From assembly GCA_000149265.1 (NCBI GenBank), contig CH002895.1, forward strand, positions 1 to 64,000: a stretch of 64,000 bases of DNA, given 5' to 3'. Shown in pieces: positions 36,287 to 47,259 of this stretch. The position numbers were made by a program, and so were the translations under genes. Position 1 is the first letter of the stretch; each line of letters starts with the position of its first letter. Source of the stretch: Ciona savignyi. Taxonomy: Eukaryota; Chordata; Ascidiacea; Phlebobranchia; Cionidae. Under the pieces are notes generated by a model. That model did not search any database, was not told the DNA's origin, and was given only the letters and a program-made list of their open reading frames with translations.

Positions 36287-39200
36287 AGGTAATGTATCTG
36301 TAAAACTGATGAATAAATCATCTGTTATATGAATGAGAATAAGTAATTTTTTTTACAGCCACTTTTGGAGCTTACCATCAGTCTACACTGCAAGACGATT
36401 GTTGGTAATCAGTGCAAAACTTACACCCATGACTATAACATTACATTGTTATGCAAATTGCTCTATCAAATGTAAATTTACCAATGCTTGTGATCCATGC
36501 TTTTTCATTGTTTCTTTACAACTTCCATTTACCTTTTATTTTTCATATATAAATATTTATTGTCATAATGAGCTTTTGGTAAAGTTTATTGGTATGCACT
36601 TTGTTAAATAACTCAAATGCTTGATTTTACACGTTGTGAACTGCGCAGCACAAAATTATTTACTGATCTTAACTCTCTCTTCTATCGGTAGATACTGTTA
36701 AGGATGCGAACGTTCCGATATGTTTTTATTGGTTTTTGATTGATGAAATGTCTTGTTAGGAGACTGAATTACATTCAACTTAAAATAATGTAACTAACAA
36801 TGTAATAGCAATAATAGTCTTTGAGAATATTGTTTTCTAAATATGATATTAACATCAGGTCTACTTTTTTTATTTATCAATATATATTTGTGCCATTGCC
36901 TCACACCAATAATCGAAATGTAAGTAGCCTAATGACAGTATCGAATTTAAAGCTGTATTACTTTTTTTGATATTCTTCGTGTACCACATACCGGTACACA
37001 TTTTTTTATTTGATTTGTTAATATCTTTTGTTATTTTGGTGCTAAATTATCTGTGTATCTTGTTTATGGTATCATTATTACTTATTTTATTTTAAGGTAT
37101 AGTATTGTGCTAACTTGTCATTTTCATTAGCAACAAGCATTTTTAATTATTTTTATAACATATATTTCTATCTATATGTTATATAAATATATACTATATA
37201 ATCTTATATAGCAGTACTGGTACGGTAATTAATTGCTCATTCAACATTTGTTTTTTGGATGTTTGACTCTGCTGTCACCGCAATGGACAGTTGTCTATTA
37301 AAAGTGTATTTATGTGTATTGATAAAACAATTCGTACCATGTAAAAATTCTGCATTAAGTTCAACATTAATTAGCCCATCTATTTGATCTTCTTATTTGA
37401 CTTACAAACCTTCACCCCTAAATTGTTTTGTCACTAATTGTATTACATAATTTATGTTACACCGCTTTTAATATGTATGTATATATATACACATTGCTTA
37501 AAAATATCTTAATGATATAGTTTCAAATTTTGTCGCTTTGGTTGTTTGATGTTTTTTTGTACAATAATGAAGTTGATTGATGAAACTTTCTGTACTGTTA
37601 ATAACAAACAATGTCTTTTTTGTTCCATTAAGCAAGAGACATGAATGCTTTTAAATTTAGGCAGAACTTTGGTACAGAATATACCTGGTATATAGAGTTA
37701 TTTATAGTTGCTAAAGTTTACACCATTGGCTCATTGATGATTACTGAGTTCAAAGGTATGTTTTATTGCTTTTTTTTTAATTAAAAGGTTTGTCACTACA
37801 TAAAACCTACAAAATGTACTGGCAATAAAAAAAAGTGTTTGGATAAATAGACCACATATTGGTTTGAAAGAAATTTGAATGACGAGAAAAACTACATAAA
37901 TATCAAAGTCGGATCTTCTTGACATTAAAATTTAAATAAATACCAAAAAATAAAACTTCTGTCAAAACATTTTTTATGCAAAATTATTTGTTAGCCTTAG
38001 TCGATAATTGAAACTAGATCAGAGTGTTTAACCCTTACGAAACGAGTTTTTTACACAAATTGGCCATTTTGACTGGGCATGCTTTGTAGTGCTCTAGCTG
38101 CTTGCGTATTTAAGTTGAGACAAAATGTTTAACACTACAGTTGTTCGAAATAAAATTTCCAAAAATTCTAAGATTTGTATATTCCATGGCAGATGACATA
38201 TTCTTTGTTAAGCTTTGTTATAGTTTTTTAATCTGGAGACAATAGGTTGTTTAGAGAAGCATTTCCTTATAATTTTTCTTATTATGTCACTAGTCTCTTG
38301 TAATGGGTCCACAGAAAAAAAACTTTTTTTCTAGCCCTTATTGCTTTTTTAACTGTTTTTATCAAAAAGAACTTTAATTAAAATTTTAAATGGCAAACTT
38401 TTTGTGTAAAACCCAACGTAGACTATAACAGTAAAGATATTAAAAAAACAAAAATAATCTGACAAGATCACATCCAGGACATCCCAATAAGCGAAACTGT
38501 TTCTACTGCCATAGAAACATTAAATGAAATGATTATATTTAGTAACAGTAAAAAAACATTTTTTGGGAAAGTTTTACCTAAATATTAGACCAAAATATTC
38601 ATGAACTTCCAGAAAATTTTACTTAATAATTTCGAATGCAAAGGTACCCTGGCTCAAAAATCACTCTCAGGTAAAGTAAAAGAATAGAAAATTAATAGCT
38701 TACTGTAATAACTGTGACACAAATGTAAGATTTTTTACCTTAGATCGTTATAAAAATTCTTAACATTTATTGTCCGTTATTTTACAGATTTGAAGTGACA
38801 ACCAGAAGTGAATGCACACTAATGCACTATGTTAAAGACCTAAACAATGATCTTATCCGATCATATTTTATAACCATTTTTCCTATTATTTGTGACAGTC
38901 CATTACATTATATGTTCGGAATTTTAAGTTAGGTTGTTAAATAAATTATTCCACACCAGTTTACTTTTGTCTCAAAGTTAGGTTGTAAAGTAAAACATAC
39001 AGTACTCCTTTAATTTTGGTATGCCAATTTTGCCAATTTAAGTTTTTGTAAGGTTATTTATTATTCAAACTTCTTTATATAGTGCATTACTGTTTTGCTC
39101 GTAACTTAATTTAATGACTTTATTTTATTTAACAAAGTTTTTCTTTTTACATTTTAAACTTCCTAAGCAGCCTTCTTCTAAGTGCTAAGATGAGCTTGCA

Positions 39201-39461
39201 TGTTCGCTTTTCAAGTTTTTCATTTTGTTAAATTTTGAATAAAATGTTTGTCAAATTCTGACTCAATTAATATTTAAAATTAGCTTTAATGCCCACATTT
39301 CATTTTTATTGGTGAACCGTGTGTATTCATTGGATTGTTTTAACTACTGTAGTTTTGCCAGTTTTCCTGATTATTATGGGTCCCACTTGAAAAAGTGAAA
39401 TTAATATTGTTTTTTTTTGTTATTTATCAATGGTAATATTCTTGGCTCTAAATAGTAGTGT
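36287..39461. other. Long AT-rich intergenic stretch
   Basis: About 3.2 kb with T- and A-runs and very few CpG. It may include a long CUEDC1 3' UTR, since several AATAAA/ATTAAA-like motifs occur. No ORF of interest, RNA gene or transposon end was recognised. Confidence 0.5.
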
Positions 39462-39504
39462 ATGGTGGCATATCGTTATCACCATTTTTTTTCATCAAAC
39501 CTTA

Positions 39505-39996
39505 AATTTTTTATTTTGATTTCCATTTTGTTTTCTATTTCATTTTTAATTTCATTTCTATTTCCATTTTTTTGTATTTCATTTTTAACTTCATTTCTAT
39601 TTTCATTTCATTTTCATTTTGTTTTCTATTTCATTTTTAATTTCATTTCTATTTTTATTTTTTTTTCTATTTCATATTTAATTTCATTTCTATTTTCATT
39701 TTGTTTTCAATTTCATTTTTAATTTCATTTTTATTTTTATTTTTTTTCTATTTTATTTTTAATTTCATTTTCATTTTGTTTTCTATTTCATTTTTAATTT
39801 CATTTCTATTTTTATTTTTTTTTTTATTTCATTTTTAATTTCATTTCTATTTTCATTTTGTTTTCAATTTCATTTTTAATTTCATTTCTATTTTTATTTT
39901 TTTTCTATTTTATTTATAATTTCATTTCTATTTTCATTTTGTTTTCTATTTCATTTTCAATTTCATTTTTATTTTCATTTTCAATTTCGTTTTAAA
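39505..39996. repeat. Pyrimidine-rich minisatellite
   Basis: About 490 bases of strongly strand-asymmetric sequence built from repeats of TTTCATTTCTATTTT, TTCATTTTGTTTTCTATTT and TTTCATTTTTAATTT. Higher-order blocks of about 60-70 bases recur. The ORF of Phe/Ile/Ser through it is an artefact of the repeat. Confidence 0.9.
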
Positions 39997-40209
39997 AATT
40001 TAAAATGAATTTGGCCAGGTGGCACAGCGTTATCAAAACCGTGGTTTAAAATAGGAGAGTGCCTCAGCGTTATCAAAATTCATAGAAATCAAATTAAATA
40101 ATTCGCACTAGTTTGGGGAAGCACCATGCGATTGTGTTGTGGCTGTGCATTGACTGTTTAGTTGTGTTCATATTTATTATGGGTCCCATTTGGAAAAATG
40201 GGACACATA

Positions 40210-40262
40210 TTGTTTTTGTCCGTTTTTTTTTTTTCTTTTTTTTTTTTTTTTCTTTTTTTTCG
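40210..40262. repeat. Poly-T/CT tract
   Basis: Near-continuous T run with a few C and G, following GTCCG. It sits between a TGGGTCCCATTTGGAAAAATGGGAC inverted-repeat-like segment (also seen at about 39377) and the first satellite monomer. Confidence 0.8.
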
Positions 40263-40272
40263 CCAAACGCTT

Positions 40273-41890
40273 GACAGGCATGGCATGTCGCCCCGACATC
40301 TACCAAAAGAAACAATGGAATCGCAATGAGACTTTGCCATTTGTTAAACAACATGTTCTAGATGAGCAGAAACCAAAATTTTGGGTAATAAATCAAGGGG
40401 AATTCCCCTGGGAGGTTAAAAACCAAAACGCTAATTTTTTCGAAAAAAATAGCTTTTTGGGGCATAGTGCTTGAACGGCAGCTCCAATTTGAACCAGATT
40501 TGGTGAAATGTAAGTGAATTAGTAACTGATTAAACACTTGAAAGAAATTAAAAAATTACCTAGGGAAATACCCTAAAAAATAAGCTTTTGTTCTCAAATC
40601 ATGATTATGACAAGCACGCCATGTCGCCCCAACATCTACAAGAAGGAAAAATAGAATCGCAATCAAACTTTGTTATTTGTTAGACAACATGGTTTAGATA
40701 TACAGAAACAAAAATTTTGGGTATTAAATACAGGGGAATTCCCTGGGTTTGTTAAAAACCAAAACGATATTTTTTTCTAAAAAAATAGTCTATTTTGGTC
40801 ATAGCGCTTAAACGGATGCTATAATTTGAATCAGATTTGGTGGAATGTAAGTGCATTAGTCACTGATTATACACTTAAAAAACATAAAAAAATTACTTAG
40901 GGAAATACCCTAAAAAATAGGAATTTGTTCTAAAATCATGATTGTGACAGATATGCCATGTCGCCCCGACATCAACCAACAGAAGTAATGGAATCGCAAT
41001 GAAAATTTGACATTTGTAAGAGAACATGGTCAAGATATGCAGAAACCAAAAATTTGGGTGATGAATCTAGGGAAATTCCCCCTAGACCTTAAAAACCAAA
41101 ACGCTATTTTTTCTACAAAAATACCCTTTTTTGGGCATAGGGCGTGAACGGCTGTTACAATTTAAATCAGATTTGGTGAAATGTAAGTGCATTAGTCACT
41201 GATTTAACACTTAAAAGAAAAAATTAAAATTACCAGGGGAAATACCCAAAAAATAGGATATGTTCTTAAATCATGATTGTGACAAGCATGCCATGTCGCC
41301 TCGACATCTACCAAAAGGAGTAATGAAATCGCATTGAAAATTGGACATTTGTAAGAGAACACGGTCTATATATGCAGTTACCAAAAATTTGGGTAATGAA
41401 TCTAGGGGAATTCCCCTCAGACGTTAAAACCAAAACGTTTTTTTTTTCAATAAATTAGATTTTGTAGCCATAGCGCTTGAACGGCTCCTCTAATTTTAGT
41501 AAAATTCGTTAAAATGTTAAAACATTAGACACTCTGTTCCAATTAAAAAAAAGAAAACATTTACTTATAGGTTAATTTCCATGAAAACGAAGATATGTTT
41601 CCGAATTGTGATTGTGACAGGCATGCTATAGCCTATCGCACCGACATCTCCAACAAGAAGTCGACATCTCAGATTAAAACTTTAAGAATTGTTACATAAA
41701 ATGACTTACTTATGTAAAAACAAAAACTTATCTACTAAACCCAGGGGAGTTCCCTGAAACAAAAAAAAAACTAAATCGGACTGTTTTGGGAATTTAGCTT
41801 TCTTTTACTACAGCGCTTGAAAAGAAGCTATAATTTAAAACATTTGTGGTGAAATGTTCGTAAATTTAAGACGTTTATTCTTTATTTAAC
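40273..41890. repeat. 336-bp satellite array, about five monomers
   Basis: Monomers begin with a GACARGCATGCCATGTCGCC-like word at 40273, 40609, 40946, 41281 and 41616, giving periods of 336, 337, 335 and 335 bases. Each shows AATCGCAATGA, an imperfect GGGGAATTCCCC palindrome, CGCTTGAACGG, ATTTGGTGAAATGTAAGTG and GGGAAATACCC. Divergence rises to the right; the fifth copy is strongly decayed. Confidence 0.9.
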
Positions 41891-42219
41891 TAAACATGGA
41901 AAATAAGTTTGGTTTGTTAACTCTGGGACCCATGCGTTTATGCTTGCAGAAACAAAAACTACATATTCGGTGTATAAAATTCAAATTGTGGTTGGGGACC
42001 CTGTGGCATGAATATAGGCTAGAGTATACAACATGTGTTTTACAAATAGTGATGGTTAACACGTGGTTGACACTCTCTAGTTAATGCAAGGTTTTGTTGT
42101 ATATATATAGCCTACGTACTGTCGTTAAAACTAGCATCCTGTATGGATTGTAAACTTACATTTTTCTTTCCCGTCTTTGTTCAGGATGTCAGTGATATAC
42201 TAACTGTAACTTATGTAGT
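41891..42219. other. Interval before the integrase-like ORF
   Basis: AT-rich with one short ORF (41896-42084) that resembles nothing I know. A TTCAG at about 42183 could be the 3' splice site of an upstream exon of the integrase-like gene. Confidence 0.3.
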
Positions 42220-43414
42220 ATGTGGAAATTTGACCGCAACTTAGAAGCAGATCTTGACAATTATGTTAAGCAAAATATGAAACGGTCAGAAATACTACAG
42301 ATGGTTACTAAATATTACAGCAAATATACATGGAGTTTACCGACACTAGATAGACGCTTGAGGCACTTTGAAATCCGCTATATAAATTACGACACATCTT
42401 TGGAAGATGTGACTTCAGCAGTAATAAAGGAAGTAGATGGACCAGGAAAGTTACTGGGCTATCGTGCCATGAATCTTAAACTTCGTTGTAAGTACAATGT
42501 TAAAGTCCCAATGCATCTTGTCTACAATGTAATGGCCGAGGTAGACCCTGACGGTCTCGAATACAGAAATGTCCATAAAAGAGTGAAACGACCTAAGCAG
42601 CCATTCAAAGCAGAGGGACCCTTGTCAATGGTTTCTTTAGATGGACATGATAAACTATTGCGGTTACCAAAACAATACATTTCCACTTGGAATTTACGGT
42701 TGTATGGATACGTTTTCCCGTAAGATTTTGTTCTTATTTGTAACTTATTCCAATTCAAACCCATTAATAATTGGCAAAAAGTACTTGGAATTTTTGTACG
42801 AAACACAAATGCTACCAAAACATTTACGCATGGACAGGGGTACAGAGACTGGAAAAGTAGCAACAATCCATGCATTTCTTACTAACTTACGGACAACAAT
42901 GAACACACCAACATATTCTGTAATATATTGGCCTTCAAATACAAACAAAATTGAAAGATGGTGGAGAGATCTTCATGAACGCCTTGAAAAATATTTCAAA
43001 TACCAGTTACATGAATTGCTTCATGAAAGAACATACAACCCAGAGAATCCGCAGGACCGACAAATGTTATATTATGTTTACAAGCCAATTGTTTCTCGTG
43101 AGTGTGAAATGTTTGTGAAGTATTGGAACTGTCATCGCATTAGGGCTCAAAAGGGTCGGGAGTTACCATCTGGTATTCCCAATGTCATGTTTTCTCTTCC
43201 CGAGTCCTATGGCGCAACAAACAAAGGAACACGGATAGAAGTTAATGACCTTAAAACTGTTGCAGAACTTTCTGGAGTTTTATTAGCACCTGTGGACTGT
43301 TTAGGTAGAGACATACAAAGAAAATTTGAAAGTATCGTTCCGAATCCTGAATGTATTCCTGCTAAAGATGCACAAAAGGCATATACCTTTTTGAAAGCTA
43401 AATGCGATTTTTAA
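42220..43414 (+). pseudogene. DDE integrase-core protein, one frameshift (transposon-derived or domesticated)
   Basis: Two overlapping frames, 42220-42723 and 42641-43414, together make about 397 codons. The N-terminal part has a helix-turn-helix-like region (WSLPTLDRRLRHFEI) and GPGKLLGYRAMNLKLR. The core has the first Asp in SLDGHDK, GCMDTFSRKILFL, the second Asp in RMDRGTETG, and Glu in NKIERWW, a DD39E spacing. SGIPNVMFSLPE closes the domain. This matches the metazoan integrase core domain-containing family common in fish, lancelet and cnidarian genomes. The frame shifts by one base near 42657, between the DGHDKL and CGYQNN motifs, consistent with one extra T. Otherwise no stop is found, so the break is recent, polymorphic or an assembly error. 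No terminal repeats were found at its flanks. Confidence 0.8.
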
Positions 43415-44088
43415 AGTGGTTGCCATCAGACTCAATGTTGTTTGTGCTGGCAATTAGGCGCCGTCGCCCAGGGGCGGCACACTCGCAACATGGCCGATTT
43501 CTGATTCACTACCAATGACTAACTGAGTAATAATAAATATGTGATATAGGATACCCCGTACAACTAAGGTGCCATTGAACACCTCGGTTGAATTGAAAAG
43601 AACTAACATATTATATCTCTATATGATAAATCGTGATATGATAAAGGTATTTTACACGGTTAACAGCTTAACGCATTAGGCTAGATCCACACACAAACTT
43701 GCACGCTGGCATAAAGATTGTAATGACGTTTTTTTCTCTTACTTTAAACTTTTGTTTACCTTTAAAAATTACAATGGGGTTTCCCATGGATAGGCTCAGT
43801 CTTATACATTAGTAATATAGTCCGAAATCAACGACATGGTGACTACCGCCTAATTGCCAGTCGAGCAACAGTGTGAATCTGTTTTTGTTTACTGATGCTC
43901 ATAAAGTTACAATTTTGAACAATTTTATCCCGCTACATATTACCGTTGCATATTTAATTTAAATTAGCGGTACTCAATAAACTTTAAACGTGTGTGAAGA
44001 ATATGTTATAGTTTACATTACCGGTACTGGTGATACCGGTACCTGCTAATTTTAGAATAAAACATTATTTTGGGTAATTTAATTAGAA
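43415..44088. other. Non-coding stretch after the integrase-like ORF
   Basis: It starts with a GC-rich word (GCGCCGTCGCCCAGGGGCGGC at about 43459) in AT-rich surroundings. No gene or transposon end was recognised. Confidence 0.4.
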
Positions 44089-44405
44089 TAGGATAGGAAT
44101 AGGATATTCATGTTTATCCCCGTGAATGGGAAAACCAAAGGGGTTATCACACGGGCAATCGTCAGATCACCTCGCGCCCATCGTCGGGTTACCGGAGCTA
44201 TTGCAGCCAGTGTGTTGTATATATGATAGACACGTTCCTTCAATTTAGTTGAACTCATTTATCCGCTGGGTTCAGGCAATGTCCGTAAAGTCTAAAGTGC
44301 CTTGCCCAAGGACACAACCGACTAGCTATAGCGACCAGTTTTGCACCTGCAACCTTTCGATTAAAAGGCGACGCACTTAACCGCTAGAGTAGACCAACCG
44401 GCCGG
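44089..44405 (-). mobile_element. tRNA-derived SINE, full-length minus-strand copy
   Basis: Reverse complement of the family consensus. The AGGATAGGAATAGGATATTC tail at the left is followed by CATGTTTATCCCCGTGAATGGG, GATCACCTCGCGCCCATCGT, GCAATGTCC and GACACAACCGACTAGCT. The tRNA-like head is at the right (GCACCTGCAACCTTTCG, GACGCACTTAACCGCTAGAG). A further 3' fragment lies at 44410-44475. Confidence 0.85.
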
Positions 44406-44671
44406 TCGATTATGCGTGTTTATTTCCGTAAAAGAAAAAACGCAAGGGTTATATCACACGGACAATAGTCGCGATTACATTAAGGAGTGTTTTCACAAGT
44501 TTGGATTGGTAACTATTAGTTTATTCTTGCAGGAACAAACGATATACACTTTTACATATATACCAGCAGTGTGATTATAGATGGATAACAAGGATATCCA
44601 ATGATTGCCTTGTGCAAAAATATATAGAACAGTCTAACTTGGTTTTGCAAATTTTTGTTGATTGGTTGACG

Positions 44672-44962
44672 ATAGGATATGCGTGTTTATTCCCAGCATG
44701 AATGGAAACCCCAGGAGGGTTAACACACGAACAATCTTTAGATTAACTCTCTAACCGTCAGTTTACCAGGGATATTGCGGTGTGTTGTGTGTGATTGAGG
44801 CCTTTCTTTAATGTAGTGTAACCCATTAATTTGCTGGGTTAAGGCAATGCCCTATCAGTACTTTGCCTAAAAACACAATCGACTAGCCATTGACCAGTTT
44901 TGAATCTACAACTCTTCTGTTAAAGGCTACTCGCTGATCGACCAGACTAATCGGTCGGACGA
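44672..44962 (-). mobile_element. tRNA-derived SINE, diverged minus-strand copy
   Basis: Same order of landmarks as the copy at 44.1 kb but with many substitutions: GATAGGATATGCGTGTTTATTCCC, GGGTTAACACACG, TTTGCTGGGTTAAGGCAATG, and head GGCTACTCGCTGATCGACCAGAC. Confidence 0.75.
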
Positions 44963-44990
44963 AATAACACGTAGCCTATTAGACGCTACA

Positions 44991-45317
44991 TTGGACCTTG
45001 AAGTTTTTGATTGCAGAAACATAAAGGCTAGTTTAGAATGTAAAATTTTTACAGCAGCGATTTCAATATCGTTTTTAACTTGCACTATGGCTTTAAAGTG
45101 GTACCGATGGTTACATTTTGTGACGTATTTTAATGAACCATTAGGTACATTTTGTGCCGTATTTACTTGGGAAATTCCCTTTGTGTGGAATTGTGTCTCA
45201 ATAAAGGGAATAGTGCTGCGTACTTCTTTAAAAGTGAATTATTATTTTTCACCAACCAGCAAGGGTAATAAAAGGTTTACACTCTCTTATGGTTATTTAA
45301 AAGTAAAATTTGTTTAA
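44991..45317 (+). other. Open stretch of 108 codons, no support
   Basis: Lies between two SINE copies. The translation is unlike any family I know, is rich in aromatic residues and has no splice context. Listed so that the interval is not left blank; most likely chance. Confidence 0.1.
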
Positions 45318-45323
45318 TTTAAG

Positions 45324-45415
45324 GTTAAGGATAGGATAGGATATTCATGTGTATCCCCGTGAATGGGAAAACGCAAGAGGCGTTAACCCAGGGGTAATTG
45401 TCAGATCACTTCACA
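45324..45415 (-). mobile_element. SINE 3'-end fragment, minus strand
   Basis: Only the tail and the last about 70 bases are present: AGGATAGGATAGGATATTC, TGTATCCCCGTGAATGGG, GGCGTTAACCC, TTGTCAGATCACTTC. Confidence 0.75.
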
Positions 45416-45478
45416 TTTAGGCTGTTTACAGAAATTCTGTAGATCTTGACTAATAAACTTACCGAATGGTTTGTGTAG

Positions 45479-46309
45479 GTCTAGACCAGGGATGTCCAAC
45501 CGCGGGCCGCAGTGCGGCCCACCTGAGATTTTTGTGCGGCCCGCTAGTCATAATTACTCCAAGTAGTATTTTGAACTTTAATCTTGGCCTAATTCAAATG
45601 TATCATTCAGCTTTTAGGGACGCAGTAAACATCAAAACTGCAGAAAGAAACCGACGGACGACAAACACTTTTTTAAAGATAAAATTAATGAATTTTAATC
45701 GTTTCTTTATGTACCCATTCAGGGTTGGAATTAAGGGATCGCGAACCGCTATTCGCGAAACGTTTTCTAAAGTTCGCTAATTACAAAATTTAACAAAATC
45801 GCGAAAATATAAATTACCGGTACTGATTTCGCGCACTTTTAATAATAAATCATCGACACGTTAATATATCATCATTTGACTTCAACATAACATTATTTAT
45901 TTACCTCGCCTTTACTTTACATTATTTGCGTATAATAAGCATTGCTATCACAAGGCAATAATCGCCATTATGCGTTAATATAACTCGATTTCTTTATTTA
46001 TGATTGGCGAGATGCGACAAATCCCTTTTGAATTTACATTTATTGCAATTTATCATTACTGTACTAGTAAATAACGGTACTGTCTGCTTTATGAAATAAA
46101 TATCTTTCTGGTTTAAATTTTAGGCAATTTATCATAACCAAATTTTTTTTCGCGCGCTCCTTATCCGCGCATTTTGCAAATCATTTCAAAACCATAAATT
46201 CGAACCCTGCCATTTTTATTGAAATTTAATAGGTTCTGCGGCCCATTAAATTATTTTAAGTGACAATGCGGCCCATTACAATAAAAGGTTGGACATCCCT
46301 GGTCTAGAC
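45479..46309. mobile_element. hAT-like non-autonomous element with nested insertion
   Basis: Element 45487-46301 is flanked by the 8-bp direct repeat GTCTAGAC (45479-45486 and 46302-46309). The terminal inverted repeats are CAGGGATGTCCAACC and GGTTGGACATCCCTG. Subterminal TGCGGCCCGC / TGCGGCCCATTA words are typical of hAT ends. A second element (45720-46209) sits inside, leaving a host element of about 325 bases. Confidence 0.88.
45720..46209. mobile_element. Second MITE nested in the hAT-like element
   Basis: Ends CAGGGTTGGAATT and AATTCGAACCCTG are near-perfect inverted repeats. Inside are GATCGCGAACCGCTATTCGCG and TTCGCGCGCTCC..CCGCGC words. The flanks share only CCATT as a possible short duplication, so the class is uncertain. 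Confidence 0.6.
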
Positions 46310-46406
46310 AGTTTGTAATCTACTGGTGTGTGACAGAAAAATGATAACAATTTAGCTTTATACTATGATTTACCCTGTTATTAAATGGCACTTGCTTTAA
46401 TAACCA

Positions 46407-46567
46407 CATGGTTTCCGGTCCCTCTATTTTGTACAGGTCCGCTAGAGTTAGTTTGAAACATGGGGTTGGAGTTAGGGTTAGTTCGTGGGTTGAAATTAGT
46501 GTTTAGGGCAGGGCATTGAACCTAGCGGCCCTAGCCGACCTGTACAAAATAAAGGACCCCATGGTTT
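46407..46567. mobile_element. hAT-like MITE, copy 2 of the 30.1-kb family
   Basis: Element 46415-46559 has the 8-bp direct repeat CATGGTTT on both sides (46407-46414, 46560-46567). The same terminal inverted repeats (TATTTTGTACAGGTC) and internal text (GAGTTAGTTT..CATGGGGTTGGAGTTAGGG) as copy 1 are present, but without the 21-bp expansion. Confidence 0.88.
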
Positions 46568-46647
46568 ATTGTTGTCTCCTAGTTAAACTTCAGTTTAAAT
46601 TAAGTACATTTTATTTGATTTGGTAAATTGATAACAGTAATGACTAA

Positions 46648-47046
46648 GCATATGCCCGTATGGAAAGTACGTCAATTTTCGCCGAGATCTCGAGTGTGCA
46701 CACGCCAAATATTTAAGTGTGCAGTGTGCAAACGTCCAAGAGTGCACACTTCAAGTGTGCACAAAATCTTCTTTTTATTACTATTTTGTAAAAATCTTAA
46801 ACAAACATATTATTCTATGCTAAATCTATCGTGTACATCAGCTAACATATCTATCTACGTAACAAAAAACGTACTGACAGTAAATTACCTGAGGTCCAGA
46901 GGTAGGTTTACAGGTTTGTTGGAAATTATACGATGTTTATACTGCCAGCTAACGAGCATGTGGGAAATTACCCAAGTGTGCAAAGACGCAGGAAAAAAAA
47001 AAACTCGAGTGTGCAGCTGCCGTACTTTCCATACTGGAGCATATGC
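46648..47046. mobile_element. hAT-like MITE just upstream of CARD gene A
   Basis: Element 46656-47038 lies between 8-bp direct repeats GCATATGC. The ends share inverted GTATGGAAAGTACG. Subterminal GTGTGCA words recur (at least six), as in hAT transposase-binding regions. An internal open frame has no protein character. It ends about 220 bases before the gene A start codon. Confidence 0.8.
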
Positions 47047-47259
47047 TCACACAAAATACAAAAATATATGCCAAACCTAAATATTAACATTTACAAGGCC
47101 AAATTCAAAATATTGCAACAAATACACACAGAATTTTTACTGTTGCAGGTACAAGATTTTGTAGAAAAAACACAATACCTTTTAAACCGGTTAAAGGTTT
47201 AGACAAATCTAACATTGCTCATTTGTTTTGACAGAAAAATAGAGAAAAAATAATTTGAA

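Noticed and set aside
39462..39722. 86-residue Phe/Ser/Ile ORF that looks like a membrane protein
   Set aside because: It is a translation of the T-rich minisatellite and has no gene context.
40094..40354. Lys-rich minus-strand ORFs
   Set aside because: Created by the poly-T tract at 40210-40262.
42522..42948. Minus-strand ORFs opposite the integrase-core gene
   Set aside because: Shadows of the plus-strand coding frames, without motifs of their own.
46628..47080. 150-residue ORF with several Cys and His
   Set aside because: It lies almost entirely within a MITE with terminal inverted repeats and 8-bp duplications; the Cys/His come from GTGTGCA repeats.
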